Source of the DNA: JAAYJR01 sp964545315
GTDB lineage: Bacteria; Bacteroidota; Bacteroidia; Bacteroidales; Prolixibacteraceae
Length of the DNA stretch: 64,000 bases
Assembly (NCBI GenBank): GCA_964545315.1
Contig: CAZJGI010000005.1
Coordinates: 1 to 64,000 of the forward strand
Reading direction: 5' to 3'
The translations under genes and the position numbers were made by a program. Numbering within the stretch: position 1 is the stretch's first letter; every line of letters begins with the position of its first letter. This document shows positions 26,366 through 35,500 of the stretch, one piece after another. The notes below the pieces were generated by a model. The model worked only from the letters and a program-made list of their open reading frames with translations. It was not told the origin of the DNA and ran no database searches.

Positions 26366-27067
26366 TCATTTATGAACTTCATCCCATGCAGTGCGCACTG
26401 CCCGTATCATAATTTCCATCATGGCTTCAGGATCTTCGGCTTTCATAATTCCGCTGGTAGTGCCGGTGGCATCAGCGCCTGACCTGATAACATGATAAAC
26501 ATCATCTCCATTCGTTATACCGGCAGCATGTAGCACCTGGATATCCGGATTTACTTTTTTAATAGCTGCGGTAGTTTCTCTGATATATTGCTCATCACTT
26601 GGCTGACCAGTTCCAATAAGACTGGTTTGTTCAGCAGTAATTATATTAGGGCCGAAATGGGCTATTGCCATTGCATCTTCAATTGTATCAGAGCAGACCA
26701 TTGATATCAGGCCTGCCTCATCAGCACGCCTGATTGCCTTTCTTATGTCAGAAATATTCATGGGCTTTTCCGCATGGTTCATAATAACTCCTGCAGCCCC
26801 TGCATCTTTTAAAGCTTCAGCAAGCACTGAACCATGACCCCGGCCTATAGTAATTGGGTCCAGGTGCTGGGCAAATATCAGCAGGTTTTTTGTTTCCTGC
26901 GCTAAAAGGCGAATATCTGTATACTGAGGAGTGAAAATTATTCTTACATCATACTTTTCCGATGCTTTATCTGCTGCTTTCGCAAGCTTTAATACCCTTT
27001 CACCATAAAAATAGGCCTTAGGCCCTATCTCAAAAAACGGAGGTTCAATCTTTATACCTTTATACAT
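26366..27067 (-). CDS. Archaeal-type triose-phosphate isomerase-like protein
   Basis: A 233-residue TIM-barrel isomerase resembling archaeal triose-phosphate isomerase. Active-site Lys lies in IGPKAYF (Asn of NxK replaced by Gly), the electrophile His in MNHAEKPM (the usual NHSERRM), and the catalytic Glu in TAEQTSLIGTG (usually EPPELIGTG). The phosphate loop AAGITNGDDV and GTTSGIMKAEDPEA are present. The deviations around the Glu suggest a different aldose/ketose phosphate than glyceraldehyde-3-phosphate, as with other TIM paralogues in sugar pathways. It lies between the SIS gene (74 bp upstream) and yjbQ (23 bp downstream). Confidence 0.8.
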   Translation of the reverse strand: MYKGIKIEPPFFEIGPKAYFYGERVLKLAKAADKASEKYDVRIIFTPQYTDIRLLAQETKNLLIFAQHLDPITIGRGHGSVLAEALKDAGAAGVIMNHAEKPMNISDIRKAIRRADEAGLISMVCSDTIEDAMAIAHFGPNIITAEQTSLIGTGQPSDEQYIRETTAAIKKVNPDIQVLHAAGITNGDDVYHVIRSGADATGTTSGIMKAEDPEAMMEIMIRAVRTAWDEVHK

Positions 27068-27141
27068 GTCTTCTCGAATTTTTTACAATTATTATATTCC
27101 ACTTTTATATTGTTTTATTAAAATCTGTCATCATCATCTCA

Positions 27142-27756
27142 TTAATGAGGTTTATTAAGCATATCTCCCACAGCTCCGCCAGGGTGTATAAGGGAAAACT
27201 GTTCTAACCGGTAACCTGTCTCTTCCATAATTGCAACCAACATAGCATCAAAAAGTGCAATAGTTACGACATAGCTTGACGTAGCCATTACATTAAATTT
27301 GTCGCTCTCCTTTTCAATCTTTACAGGAACAACGATATTGGCTTTTTGGGCTAATGGTGAGTTCAGATTTTCTGTAACGGCTATAAGTATAGCCTCCTTT
27401 TTGTTACATACATCTATAATCGGAAGTAATTCAGCAGTCTTGCCACCACGCGAAACCATCACTACTGCATCTCCCTTCTTTATACACCCCATGCCTCCAT
27501 GTAATGCTTCAGCAGGAGAGAGAAACTGCGCATTTCTTTCAATGCAGCACAATGAATGTGAAAACTTCTTGGTTGCAATACCGGAAGAACCACTTGCGCA
27601 GGTTATAATTTTCGGACATGTACTTAATACCTCTACCGCCCGGCTAAAGCTGTCCACATCCAAATAACCAATAATATCAGAAATCGCCTTACTCTCTGTT
27701 CTTAAAGATTCTAAAGCTAGTTTTAATGAATACTCTTTTATTCTTTTATCATCCAT
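27142..27756 (-). CDS. SIS-domain sugar-phosphate isomerase-like protein
   Basis: A 204-residue single SIS domain without the CBS pair found in KdsD/GutQ. Key phrases are ITCASGSSGIATKKFSHSL, the phosphosugar loop MVSRGGKTAEL, and IAVTENLNSPLAQKANIVV. The closing EQFSLIHPGGAVGDML resembles the KdsD/KpsF signature HPGGALG. It likely isomerises or binds a ketose phosphate. It opens the SIS/TIM-like/YjbQ operon; a perfect palindrome lies about 70 bp upstream. Arabinose-5-phosphate isomerase and 6-phospho-3-hexuloisomerase are both candidates. Confidence 0.82.
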   Translation of the reverse strand: MDDKRIKEYSLKLALESLRTESKAISDIIGYLDVDSFSRAVEVLSTCPKIITCASGSSGIATKKFSHSLCCIERNAQFLSPAEALHGGMGCIKKGDAVVMVSRGGKTAELLPIIDVCNKKEAILIAVTENLNSPLAQKANIVVPVKIEKESDKFNVMATSSYVVTIALFDAMLVAIMEETGYRLEQFSLIHPGGAVGDMLNKPH

Positions 27757-27826
27757 TTGAATATAACTTTATTTAACAATTAAAGGCCTAAATTAGAAGA
27801 TACTTTTCACATTTAAAAATTATTGA

Positions 27827-27844
27827 TCATGATAATAATCATGA
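27827..27844. promoter_or_regulatory. Candidate operator upstream of the SIS operon
   Basis: TCATGAT-AATA-ATCATGA is a perfect inverted repeat with 7-bp arms, about 70 bp before the SIS start. Placement and size suit a dimeric repressor or activator. No matching regulator is in the window. Confidence 0.35.
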
Positions 27845-28035
27845 ACATTTTTATATTAATAATAAACATATATTTAACTTTCAGTTAAATTATCATATTA
27901 CTATAAATCCCACTAATCTAAAGGATTGAAGAGATAATAGCTTTTTGGCACTATAAAAATTCGAACCCTGAAAATCGAAACATATTCTCATTTCGTTATT
28001 AAGATTTTAAACATGTATCAAGTAATAATGAAGAA

Positions 28036-28061
28036 TTTTAATAAAAAATCTTTTATTAAAA
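28036..28061. repeat. AT-rich perfect inverted repeat
   Basis: TTTTAATAAAA and TTTTATTAAAA form an 11-bp perfect stem with an AATC spacer. It has no GC content to make a strong terminator; it could be a protein-binding site or chance in AT-rich DNA. Confidence 0.35.
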
Positions 28062-28191
28062 TAAATTAGCCGAATTGTTGCAAAAATATTTTGAAAAATA
28101 AATTCATTATTAATAGTTCAAATAAACAATACAGATATTATTTTTACAACCCGGAAGAAAAAATGAGAGGGATGGATTGCTGATTATTAAT

Positions 28192-28209
28192 CGCCGGCTG
28201 AAGCCGACG
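28192..28209 (-). repeat. REP-like intergenic palindrome, copy 2
   Basis: On the minus strand this is CGTCGGC-TTCA-GCCGGCG, a 7-bp stem (one G-U) and the same UUCA loop and orientation as the copy at 13147-13166. Stem changes between the copies keep the pairing. Confidence 0.6.
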
Positions 28210-28317
28210 GCCCAGGAAAAAGACTCGATGAACCTGTTTTTTGTTCAATGCTTTATTAATTACCGATCGATTGAGAGAACTGTTGAAATTTTAAATATTT
28301 AACTAAATCATATTCAG

Positions 28318-29619
28318 ATGAAAAAAACTGTATTTCTTTTCATTCTATTAATTTCATTAGGCACAAAAGCTCAAAACACCCTGTTCTTTCTGGAAGGTTT
28401 GCCTCAGAATATTAATTTCAATCCGGCGTATACTCCGGCTCAGAAATTCTTTATATGCCTGCCGGGACTGGGAGGGATCAATATCAGGGGTTATAATACA
28501 GGTTTTAACTACAAAGAATTTGATAATTTTTATGACAATCTGGGGAGTGAAGGATACAACCCTGAAAACTTTGTGGGTTCTATTGGTGAATACAACAAAT
28601 TTTTTGCTGAATCCCGCATAAATATGTTTTCATTGGGATTTAAACTAAAAAGTGAAGACTATTTGTCTTTCTTTTCCAACATCCATAATCTTATTACCGT
28701 AAAGGCAGAGTCAGATTTGGTATATCTTTTAAGCAATTATGATGATTTACCGGCAGAAAACTTTCCAATAATTGTAGATGATCTTAATCTTACGACCAAC
28801 AACTATTTTACCATTGGATTTTCCTATTCAAGAAAGATAAATCAAAATTTAACTCTGGGAATTTCTCCCCGGATAAATTCTAATATAGTTGGAATCAAAA
28901 CAAACCAAATAAGTTACAGAGTCGATCGTAATGATCCAAACAATACAGAAACTGATTTATATGATGAAAGTTTTACCGGAGAGGCCCTTATTGGATTACC
29001 GGTTGAGATCAATGAGAATGCAATAAGTGGCGATGAGTTAGATCTTAATGAAGGAATCTTCCCTGAAAATTGGGAGAATAACCTTAAACCATCAAACTTA
29101 TTTAATAATATAAGGCTTGGGCTTGATTTAGGAGCAACTTATTCACTTAATGACTGGTTTTTTTCAGCAAGTATTTTGAATATCGGAGCATCAGGCTGGA
29201 AAACTAACGGATATTTATTGAGAGGCAATGATGAGTCAATAAAAATTAAAGAAAATGAAAAAATAAAAATCGGTATACCCGTAAAAATGTATTTAGGTGC
29301 AAAACGGCAATTTTCACAGAATTGGAACTATGGGGTCATCTTAAATAACACATTTTATAATACGGGATTAAATTCTTCTGCAACAATATCCTTAAACGGT
29401 TATATTAGTAAAATGCTTTCCACATCAATAAGTTATACAGCAGGGTATAAATTTGATAATCTGGGGGCTGCCCTAAGGTTGAGATTCTTGCCGGGAACAG
29501 ATTTATTCGTTGCAACAGATAATCTTATTCAATTGATGAACTACAGGAATGCTTATTGTTTTTCTGCTGCATTAGGATTAAATATTGCAGTTGGAAAGCC
29601 TGATAAAACAACTCCTTAA
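28318..29619 (+). CDS. DUF5723-family outer-membrane barrel protein
   Basis: A 433-residue exported protein with a signal ending TKAQN. The sequence starts NTLFFLEGLPQNINFNPAYTP, the mark of the DUF5723 family in Bacteroidota. The body alternates aromatic-rich strands typical of an outer-membrane beta-barrel, such as FTIGFSYSRKINQNLTLGIS and WFFSASILNIGASGW. It has no known substrate; members are similar to porin-like or type IX secretion-associated membrane proteins. It is a single gene, convergent with the ABC ATPase gene (60-bp gap). Confidence 0.85.
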   Translation: MKKTVFLFILLISLGTKAQNTLFFLEGLPQNINFNPAYTPAQKFFICLPGLGGINIRGYNTGFNYKEFDNFYDNLGSEGYNPENFVGSIGEYNKFFAESRINMFSLGFKLKSEDYLSFFSNIHNLITVKAESDLVYLLSNYDDLPAENFPIIVDDLNLTTNNYFTIGFSYSRKINQNLTLGISPRINSNIVGIKTNQISYRVDRNDPNNTETDLYDESFTGEALIGLPVEINENAISGDELDLNEGIFPENWENNLKPSNLFNNIRLGLDLGATYSLNDWFFSASILNIGASGWKTNGYLLRGNDESIKIKENEKIKIGIPVKMYLGAKRQFSQNWNYGVILNNTFYNTGLNSSATISLNGYISKMLSTSISYTAGYKFDNLGAALRLRFLPGTDLFVATDNLIQLMNYRNAYCFSAALGLNIAVGKPDKTTP

Positions 29620-29679
29620 AACAAATTATTTACTTTAGGATAATCCTTTTATACAGGAATCATAATTGGTATTATCCAA

Positions 29680-30330
29680 TCATTTCACTATTCGTCCTTC
29701 CTTAAGTCTTATTGACCTGGTAGCAAAGTTAACAGCCGTTCCCGGATTATGGGATACCAGTATTACTGCCTTTCCGCTTTTATAAAACTCCCATGTCAAT
29801 GACATTATGACCTCACTGTTAACAGGATCAAGGTTACCTGTAGGTTCATCAGCAAGCAGAATATCCGGACTGGTGATTATTGCACGGATAAAAGCTGTTC
29901 TCTGTTTTTCACCCACACTCAACTCCGAGGGATATTTGTTTTCCAATGGAAGTATTGAACACTTCTCCATATATCTTTTGATTTCACTTCTGTTAACCGG
30001 CTTAGGACAGACTATCTCAATATTCTCCAGAACGGTCAGGTATGGAAGAAGATGAAACTGTTGAAAAACAAATCCTACATTCCTTCTTCTGTACCGCTCC
30101 AATTCTTGACTATTAAATGAATAAATATTCTTTGCATCAAATAATATCTGTCCTGAATCAGGGTAAATTAATCCTCCTATGGTATGAAGGAGAGTCGATT
30201 TTCCTGAACCGCTGTGGCCTGTCACAACAATAAAGTCATTCTTATCAACAATAAAAGATACTTCATCAAGGGCTGTAAAAGTATGCTCGTCCTTCTTATA
30301 TTTCTTTGTAATATTAATAATTTCCAACAT
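29680..30330 (-). CDS. ABC transporter ATPase, LolD/MacB type
   Basis: A 216-residue ATPase. Walker A is GHSGSGKSTL, the Q-loop FVFQQFHLLPYLTVLENIE, Walker B ILLADEPTG and the switch His VSHN. The signature is LSVGEKQR, with Val in place of the usual Gly of LSGGQ. The family drives permeases of the FtsX/MacB type that work as mechanotransmitters rather than channels. It is the last gene of the operon, 58 bp after its permease. Confidence 0.92.
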   Translation of the reverse strand: MLEIINITKKYKKDEHTFTALDEVSFIVDKNDFIVVTGHSGSGKSTLLHTIGGLIYPDSGQILFDAKNIYSFNSQELERYRRRNVGFVFQQFHLLPYLTVLENIEIVCPKPVNRSEIKRYMEKCSILPLENKYPSELSVGEKQRTAFIRAIITSPDILLADEPTGNLDPVNSEVIMSLTWEFYKSGKAVILVSHNPGTAVNFATRSIRLKEGRIVK

Positions 30331-30388
30331 ACAGGGCTTTTTTCTTATATTTAATTATTTGAATAGCAAACTAGTATGTAAAATTTGA

Positions 30389-31555
30389 TCATTCTCTGCT
30401 CAGAATCCTTGCTGCATCAATCTGTGTTGCGACTAAGGCGGGTATCCAGCTTGAAAGAGTCCATAAAACCGGAAATATAATAATAGCATAACCTAAAACT
30501 GACCAGAGGGGTTTAATATCCTGTGCTGTAAACCTAAAAATCTCCCTGCCGAAATATTCTGCGAAAATGTTACCCGCAAAAAAACCGATTAAGGTACCTA
30601 TAAAACCTATTAAGAATGCTTTCACCATAATAATCAGTAATATATAATATTTACTCTTCCCTGTTGCCATCATAACACCAATCTCCTGGCGCCGTGTAAC
30701 AACATTAGAATAAAACAGAAGTCCGGATATCAATAAAGCTGAAAGTATCACCAACGGAATTATGAATGATCCGTATTTATTCATCATAAGCCTCTGGTTC
30801 TCCCGGGCATCAGCTATACTGCTTATCTCAGCAACCTCAAGGTCAGAAAATATTGCCTGGACCTGGTTTCTGGCATTTTTTATCCTTCCGTCGTGACAGA
30901 CGCATCCCAGGGCCTCTATTTTATTGATCTGTCCCTCCATACCAAGTATATTTTGAAGGTCCTCAAGATAAAATGCAACTCCCTGGTCAAGCATTCCTTT
31001 TCCCTCCTCAAGCCTCTTAGCTATCACAAATTCATGTATCTGACCATCCTTTCCTGCGATTTTAAACATTTCCCCTTCCGGAATATTTTTTGCTATCAGA
31101 TATCCTACGTGTACAGTCCCTTTTTCAACATCAAAACCCATAGTCTCCTGTCTTGACAAAAACCGTTGAACTGCCTCATCTTTATAACCGGCAACAAGTA
31201 TCTGATGCCGTGAACCGTTGGGGTCAGTCCAGTCAGGATACTTAAGCTGCAAAATACCAGTAAGATGCCTGACTGCATCAAATGTCCTGGATTCTGCTAA
31301 ATCATCAACATACCTTTCCGGGAAGACAGGTGTATTATTAACTGAATAAAAATCTATCAGGTTTGTCCCTTTAGGATAAATATAAAGGTTGAGCCCCTGC
31401 TCTCTCATTATCTTACGGGTTTCATTCTCACTGGCTTTGCTGAGGGAAAAAATTGCAACAGAGACTGTGGCTGCAACGATAACTGTCATTAATATAATAA
31501 GAGAGTTCACTTTTCTGTAAAGTATCTCTTTAATTACCAGCTTTACCGGATTCAT
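30389..31555 (-). CDS. FtsX-like ABC permease with CxC periplasmic motif
   Basis: A 388-residue permease with the MacB/FtsX layout: one N-terminal span (about 15-37), a large periplasmic domain (about 40-260), then three spans. The C-terminal part has TRRQEIGVMMATGKSKYYIL, the cytosolic coupling region. The periplasmic domain contains GCVCHDG with Cys218 and Cys220, which could bind a metal or take part in redox. From memory, permeases in planctomycete operons carry a CxC at a similar site. It pairs with the ATPase downstream and follows the 73-aa protein by 1 bp. Confidence 0.88.
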   Translation of the reverse strand: MNPVKLVIKEILYRKVNSLIILMTVIVAATVSVAIFSLSKASENETRKIMREQGLNLYIYPKGTNLIDFYSVNNTPVFPERYVDDLAESRTFDAVRHLTGILQLKYPDWTDPNGSRHQILVAGYKDEAVQRFLSRQETMGFDVEKGTVHVGYLIAKNIPEGEMFKIAGKDGQIHEFVIAKRLEEGKGMLDQGVAFYLEDLQNILGMEGQINKIEALGCVCHDGRIKNARNQVQAIFSDLEVAEISSIADARENQRLMMNKYGSFIIPLVILSALLISGLLFYSNVVTRRQEIGVMMATGKSKYYILLIIMVKAFLIGFIGTLIGFFAGNIFAEYFGREIFRFTAQDIKPLWSVLGYAIIIFPVLWTLSSWIPALVATQIDAARILSRE

Positions 31556-31556
31556 A

Positions 31557-31778
31557 TTACAATCTTTTTCTATTTCTGTAAAAAAAATATATGGTCAACA
31601 CTACTATTGTAACAACAATAATTATAGCAGTTATAATAATCGAAATCTGTAAAGAATTATCTTCAGTCATCTCAAGTGGTTCCGGCTGATACGTATTAAG
31701 CCCATCCCTCTGGTCCGTCAGCCATTTAGGTAATGGCCTCGAATGAAATGAATCATATGCTGTTGTATCCTGCTTCAT
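31557..31778 (-). CDS. Small single-span membrane protein of the ABC operon
   Basis: A 73-residue protein. The N-terminal half is polar (HSRPLPKWLTDQRDGLNTYQ), then one membrane span at about 46-68 (isoleucine- and valine-rich), then a short basic tail YRNRKRL. The tail places the C-terminus in the cytoplasm. It starts directly after the stop of the 262-aa lipoprotein gene and ends 1 bp before the permease. The packing indicates a subunit of the same machine. Confidence 0.75.
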   Translation of the reverse strand: MKQDTTAYDSFHSRPLPKWLTDQRDGLNTYQPEPLEMTEDNSLQISIIITAIIIVVTIVVLTIYFFYRNRKRL

Positions 31779-32567
31779 CTATTTATGTAAAAGATAGGGA
31801 TTAGCATCCAGAATAGCATTTACCATTGCGGGTGCCGGCCTTTCCCAGGCAGTTTTACAAAGAATACTAATACCCGGCAGATTATCCTTAATAAGGCAGC
31901 TGCAATCAGCTGTAAGGAAATCAATGAGTAAATTAATATTCTCTTCTGTAATGCCTCTCCCCAGCAAAGGTTCGAGTGCCCTGAAACGCCCAAAAATCCC
32001 GAATAGCATAGGTTCATATATCTCTTTAAGATCACTCTCAACATTCAAAAGCATCGAAACAAGGTGTTTTTCAGTTATGCTGCTCCTTTCCAGTTCAGCA
32101 AAAGTTATTATATCTTTGAAAGGAGATGCTGCAAGAGTTTTCTTAATTAACTGAATACCCTGATCATCCTTCTCATTGTTGCCGCTTTTTAGGTACAACA
32201 TAACACAGAGCTTACCTGCCATTAACTCTTCTACAACCATTTCCCTCAAAGGAGATGATGTAATATCACTTATTGAACTGTAATCTTCATATCGGGCAAA
32301 AAGCCTGTCACCATAATACAATGCATAATATGGCTTATTAACAGTTTCATTTACCGATTTACTGAAAATAATATTTGTTGTGCCCGTCCAGTTTTCAATT
32401 TTCCTGTTTTGAACGGTTGCTTCATCACCGATATTACCCTTATGATAATATACAAGCCTGTATTTATCAGCTATTGAATTTACAAGAACCCATTCAGATA
32501 CTTTTGTTGTGCATGCAATGCTTATTACTGCAGCAATTATTAACGCTTTTAAAAACACAGGTTTCAT
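31779..32567 (-). CDS. Lipoprotein with CSC motif, partner of the ABC system
   Basis: A 262-residue protein, lipobox-like SIACT with Cys19. The N-terminal part (WVLVNSIADKYRLVYYHKG) and the segment AGKLCVMLYLKSGNNEKDDQG resemble, from memory, the uncharacterised proteins of planctomycete ABC operons that carry a VWVLLESGDxxKDD-type phrase. So does the C-terminal FGRFRALEPLLGRGITEENI. A CSC motif at 222-224 (DCSCLIK) matches their CSCQVK. Function is unknown; the CxC motif in both this protein and the permease suggests a shared metal or thiol. It lies 10 bp after the PQQ giant. Confidence 0.75.
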   Translation of the reverse strand: MKPVFLKALIIAAVISIACTTKVSEWVLVNSIADKYRLVYYHKGNIGDEATVQNRKIENWTGTTNIIFSKSVNETVNKPYYALYYGDRLFARYEDYSSISDITSSPLREMVVEELMAGKLCVMLYLKSGNNEKDDQGIQLIKKTLAASPFKDIITFAELERSSITEKHLVSMLLNVESDLKEIYEPMLFGIFGRFRALEPLLGRGITEENINLLIDFLTADCSCLIKDNLPGISILCKTAWERPAPAMVNAILDANPYLLHK

Positions 32568-32577
32568 TTTAACGGAA

Positions 32578-35500
32578 TTATTTCATTGATAAATTTTCCT
32601 GTACTAATTCAATACCGCATATCAAAGTATTTCCGGTTTCAGGCAATAACTCCACCTTAATTGATTTTCCAGCCCTGACACCATAATATGTTCTAATCAA
32701 TTCTTTATCTGTTTTACCGGCTTCCCTGGCAATATCAAGGTCGTTGGTAACTATCTGATTTTGTATTTTAATATCAAATACTCTTTCACCTGGTTTTTTA
32801 TCTTCAAGTTCAGAAAAATATAACTTTACAGTATATGATGATTCAGGCACCTGGTTATCTTCTGATAAAATAATTTCGAATGACCTGATCCCCACCATGG
32901 CGCTGGCGCTTACCCATGGAGTATTTTCGGAGATAACTGAGAATGGTTCCTTTCGTATTTTTATCAGATCAACTGTATCCAAATTTACAGTAATCCCCGG
33001 GGGGATTCCTGCGACATAAGGAAATTCAAACCATAATATATTATTATCTGAACTTCTGTCACCAGGAGCATTAAAATTCAGACCCAATTGTTTGATTTGC
33101 TTACCGTCCCATGTATAGTTACTGTTAGTCCAATAAGACATCCATGGCATATTGATCAGGGCCAGTGAAGTTTGATTCTGGTAAGCACATTGGCATGTCC
33201 TGGTATAATCAGGCGAATTCAAAACCCCGTCAGCTACTATTAAATTAGCTGAGCATCCAGGTTTCCAGCCGCCAAGGCTTCCTGTACCCTCAAAAGCTTC
33301 AAGGTTTATGAATCCCGCTGAAGCTGACCTGAAGGTAAGTAAGTATTCGCTTGCAGTAACATAACCACAACCATATTCCCGTTTGTAAGTCCATTCCAGC
33401 TCCTCACCGGTAACAGGATCTGTTTCCACAAGGGGTTCACCGGTTAACAGGTGGAATCCATTTATATTGGTATATATTTTATCATTATGTATTATTGGTG
33501 GATTTCCATATTTGATTTCTTTATCCCAAATTTTATTTCTTGTAATCACGTCATAAGCTATCATCCTCCGGCCTTCCTCGCCGTTCAGCATATCCCGTGA
33601 AGGCCTGGTAGCCTGAAGCAGCAACTTATATTCTGAAGAGTATCCAAGCCAAGTACCAAAGATATCTTCAGTTTCTTCAAAAACCTTATCTCCTGTCCTT
33701 ATATCCATGTAAAGCAGCCTGGTTCCTTCGGGCAGGGATTCACCCCTTCGGCGCAATTTAGTTTCGAGGTATTGTGGCAGCTTATCGAGGCAAAAAAGAA
33801 TACCATCACCAGCTATCACTGAGTTATGGATAAATCCATGATTGGCAGTTTTACTCCACAACTTTTTACCGGTGAAGCGATCCATTACAATAAGCTCTTT
33901 ACTGGCAGTTAAATCATAATCAGTAAATTTCGGATTTTTAATTCGAATAGAATCATTCTCCATTCCTGAAAATTCAGCAAAATTATTGCCAAGGATCAAT
34001 AGATTTTCATAGACCCCAATATATCCCAACTCTTTTGTATTGTCATAACCTGTATCGAAGATCTTAACAATATCGCCATTTCTGATATCAATCAGATTGC
34101 ATTTATTTCCTTCTATAAGGTAAACATACTCTTTAGTTGCAATATAATTTGTTCCCCTTGCATTGGCTCCGGGAAGATGCACCTGGTTGTATTTGGGATC
34201 AAGGGGATTCTCTTCATCATAAGTCTCATCATAATATGTAAGCCAGTTGTCCTGCTTAAGCTTTTCAAATTCTCTTTTCCAAAGAACCCGTCCTGTATAT
34301 ACATCCCGTGCGCTAATACTGTTTATTCCCTGAATTATCAAACGGCCATCTATTACCTGCTCACCAGGCCCGTGGCCATGTCTTGGCAATACATCCAGAT
34401 TGGAATTGCCGCCAAACCATAAAATGCCGAGTGGGGCTTTAACCAGCTTGTCATCAGACTTTACAGTATTGGCAATATCTCCGTAATTATGCGTCCAGGG
34501 TGAGGCACCGGGCAAAGGTCCCTCCCTGATTATCACTGGTATACTTTTATCCTTTATATTAGCTCCAGGCAGATCAAGTAAAGTAATACTTTCTGTTATT
34601 TTCTCCCTCTCTTTTCCTTTGAAGTTCATAACGACTTTACCACCATATGGCCTTGTTATATCATATACCTGTTCAAGGACTTCATCATCGCCTCCTTCTA
34701 GATAACAAGGATCATTTATAATAGTAAGACTTGAAAAATATTTTGGAAGAGGTGAAATTTTTCCGGTATAATGCAGAAAACTTAGCCTGTCCGATGTTAT
34801 ACCTGCATTATCAAAATATTCACGCAGATTGTTTACCCTGGCATGGTCCCTCTCGTAAACAATTACATTAAGGTCTGTTCCTGAGATTAATCCTTTGAGC
34901 AGCTTTATATCCTCTCCTCCAAAAACCAGGCTGTATCCTTCCGTATTTCCTGTTCTCCTGATAATATTCCCGGCTCTTATGGGACCACCTCTCAACCGGC
35001 TGTCAGGCATATTATAACTAATCACCTTTTTTACAGGTGTATCTCCGAAAATCATCAGGGTACCGCCCTCTGTAACCGCAATAAGTTTTCCATTTGCTGC
35101 AATAAGCCGCTCAACAGTTTCATTGGACTTATAATTCCATATTACTTCAGGATCACTTCCACGTTTTAATCTTAATCCTTTAATGCCTTCATTACCTGCA
35201 GCATAGAGACAATCTCCCACCTTAATAAGGTCTTTTGATGCATCTACAGGAAAACTCCATAGGGAATCAAGGATCATATTATTATCCAGCTTCGATGCTG
35301 ATATTTGATCTCCTGAGAAATAAATTATATCTCCATCAATTACCGGGTACGCACCTGCCTCCTTAGTCAGTCTTTCACCGGTTTCCGCCTTGTACATCCA
35401 TGTTTCTCTCCACCTGTGATGATTGAAAAATACTCTGTCATTGGCACATGTAAATGCACCACCAGTTTTACCGCTTTCTGCAAGCTTGTAATACAATTTC

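Larger units (their letters stand above)
27757..28317. other. Intergenic region with palindromes
   Basis: This 560-bp AT-rich divergent gap has no gene I can support. It holds two perfect inverted repeats and one REP-like element, listed separately. Confidence 0.5.
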
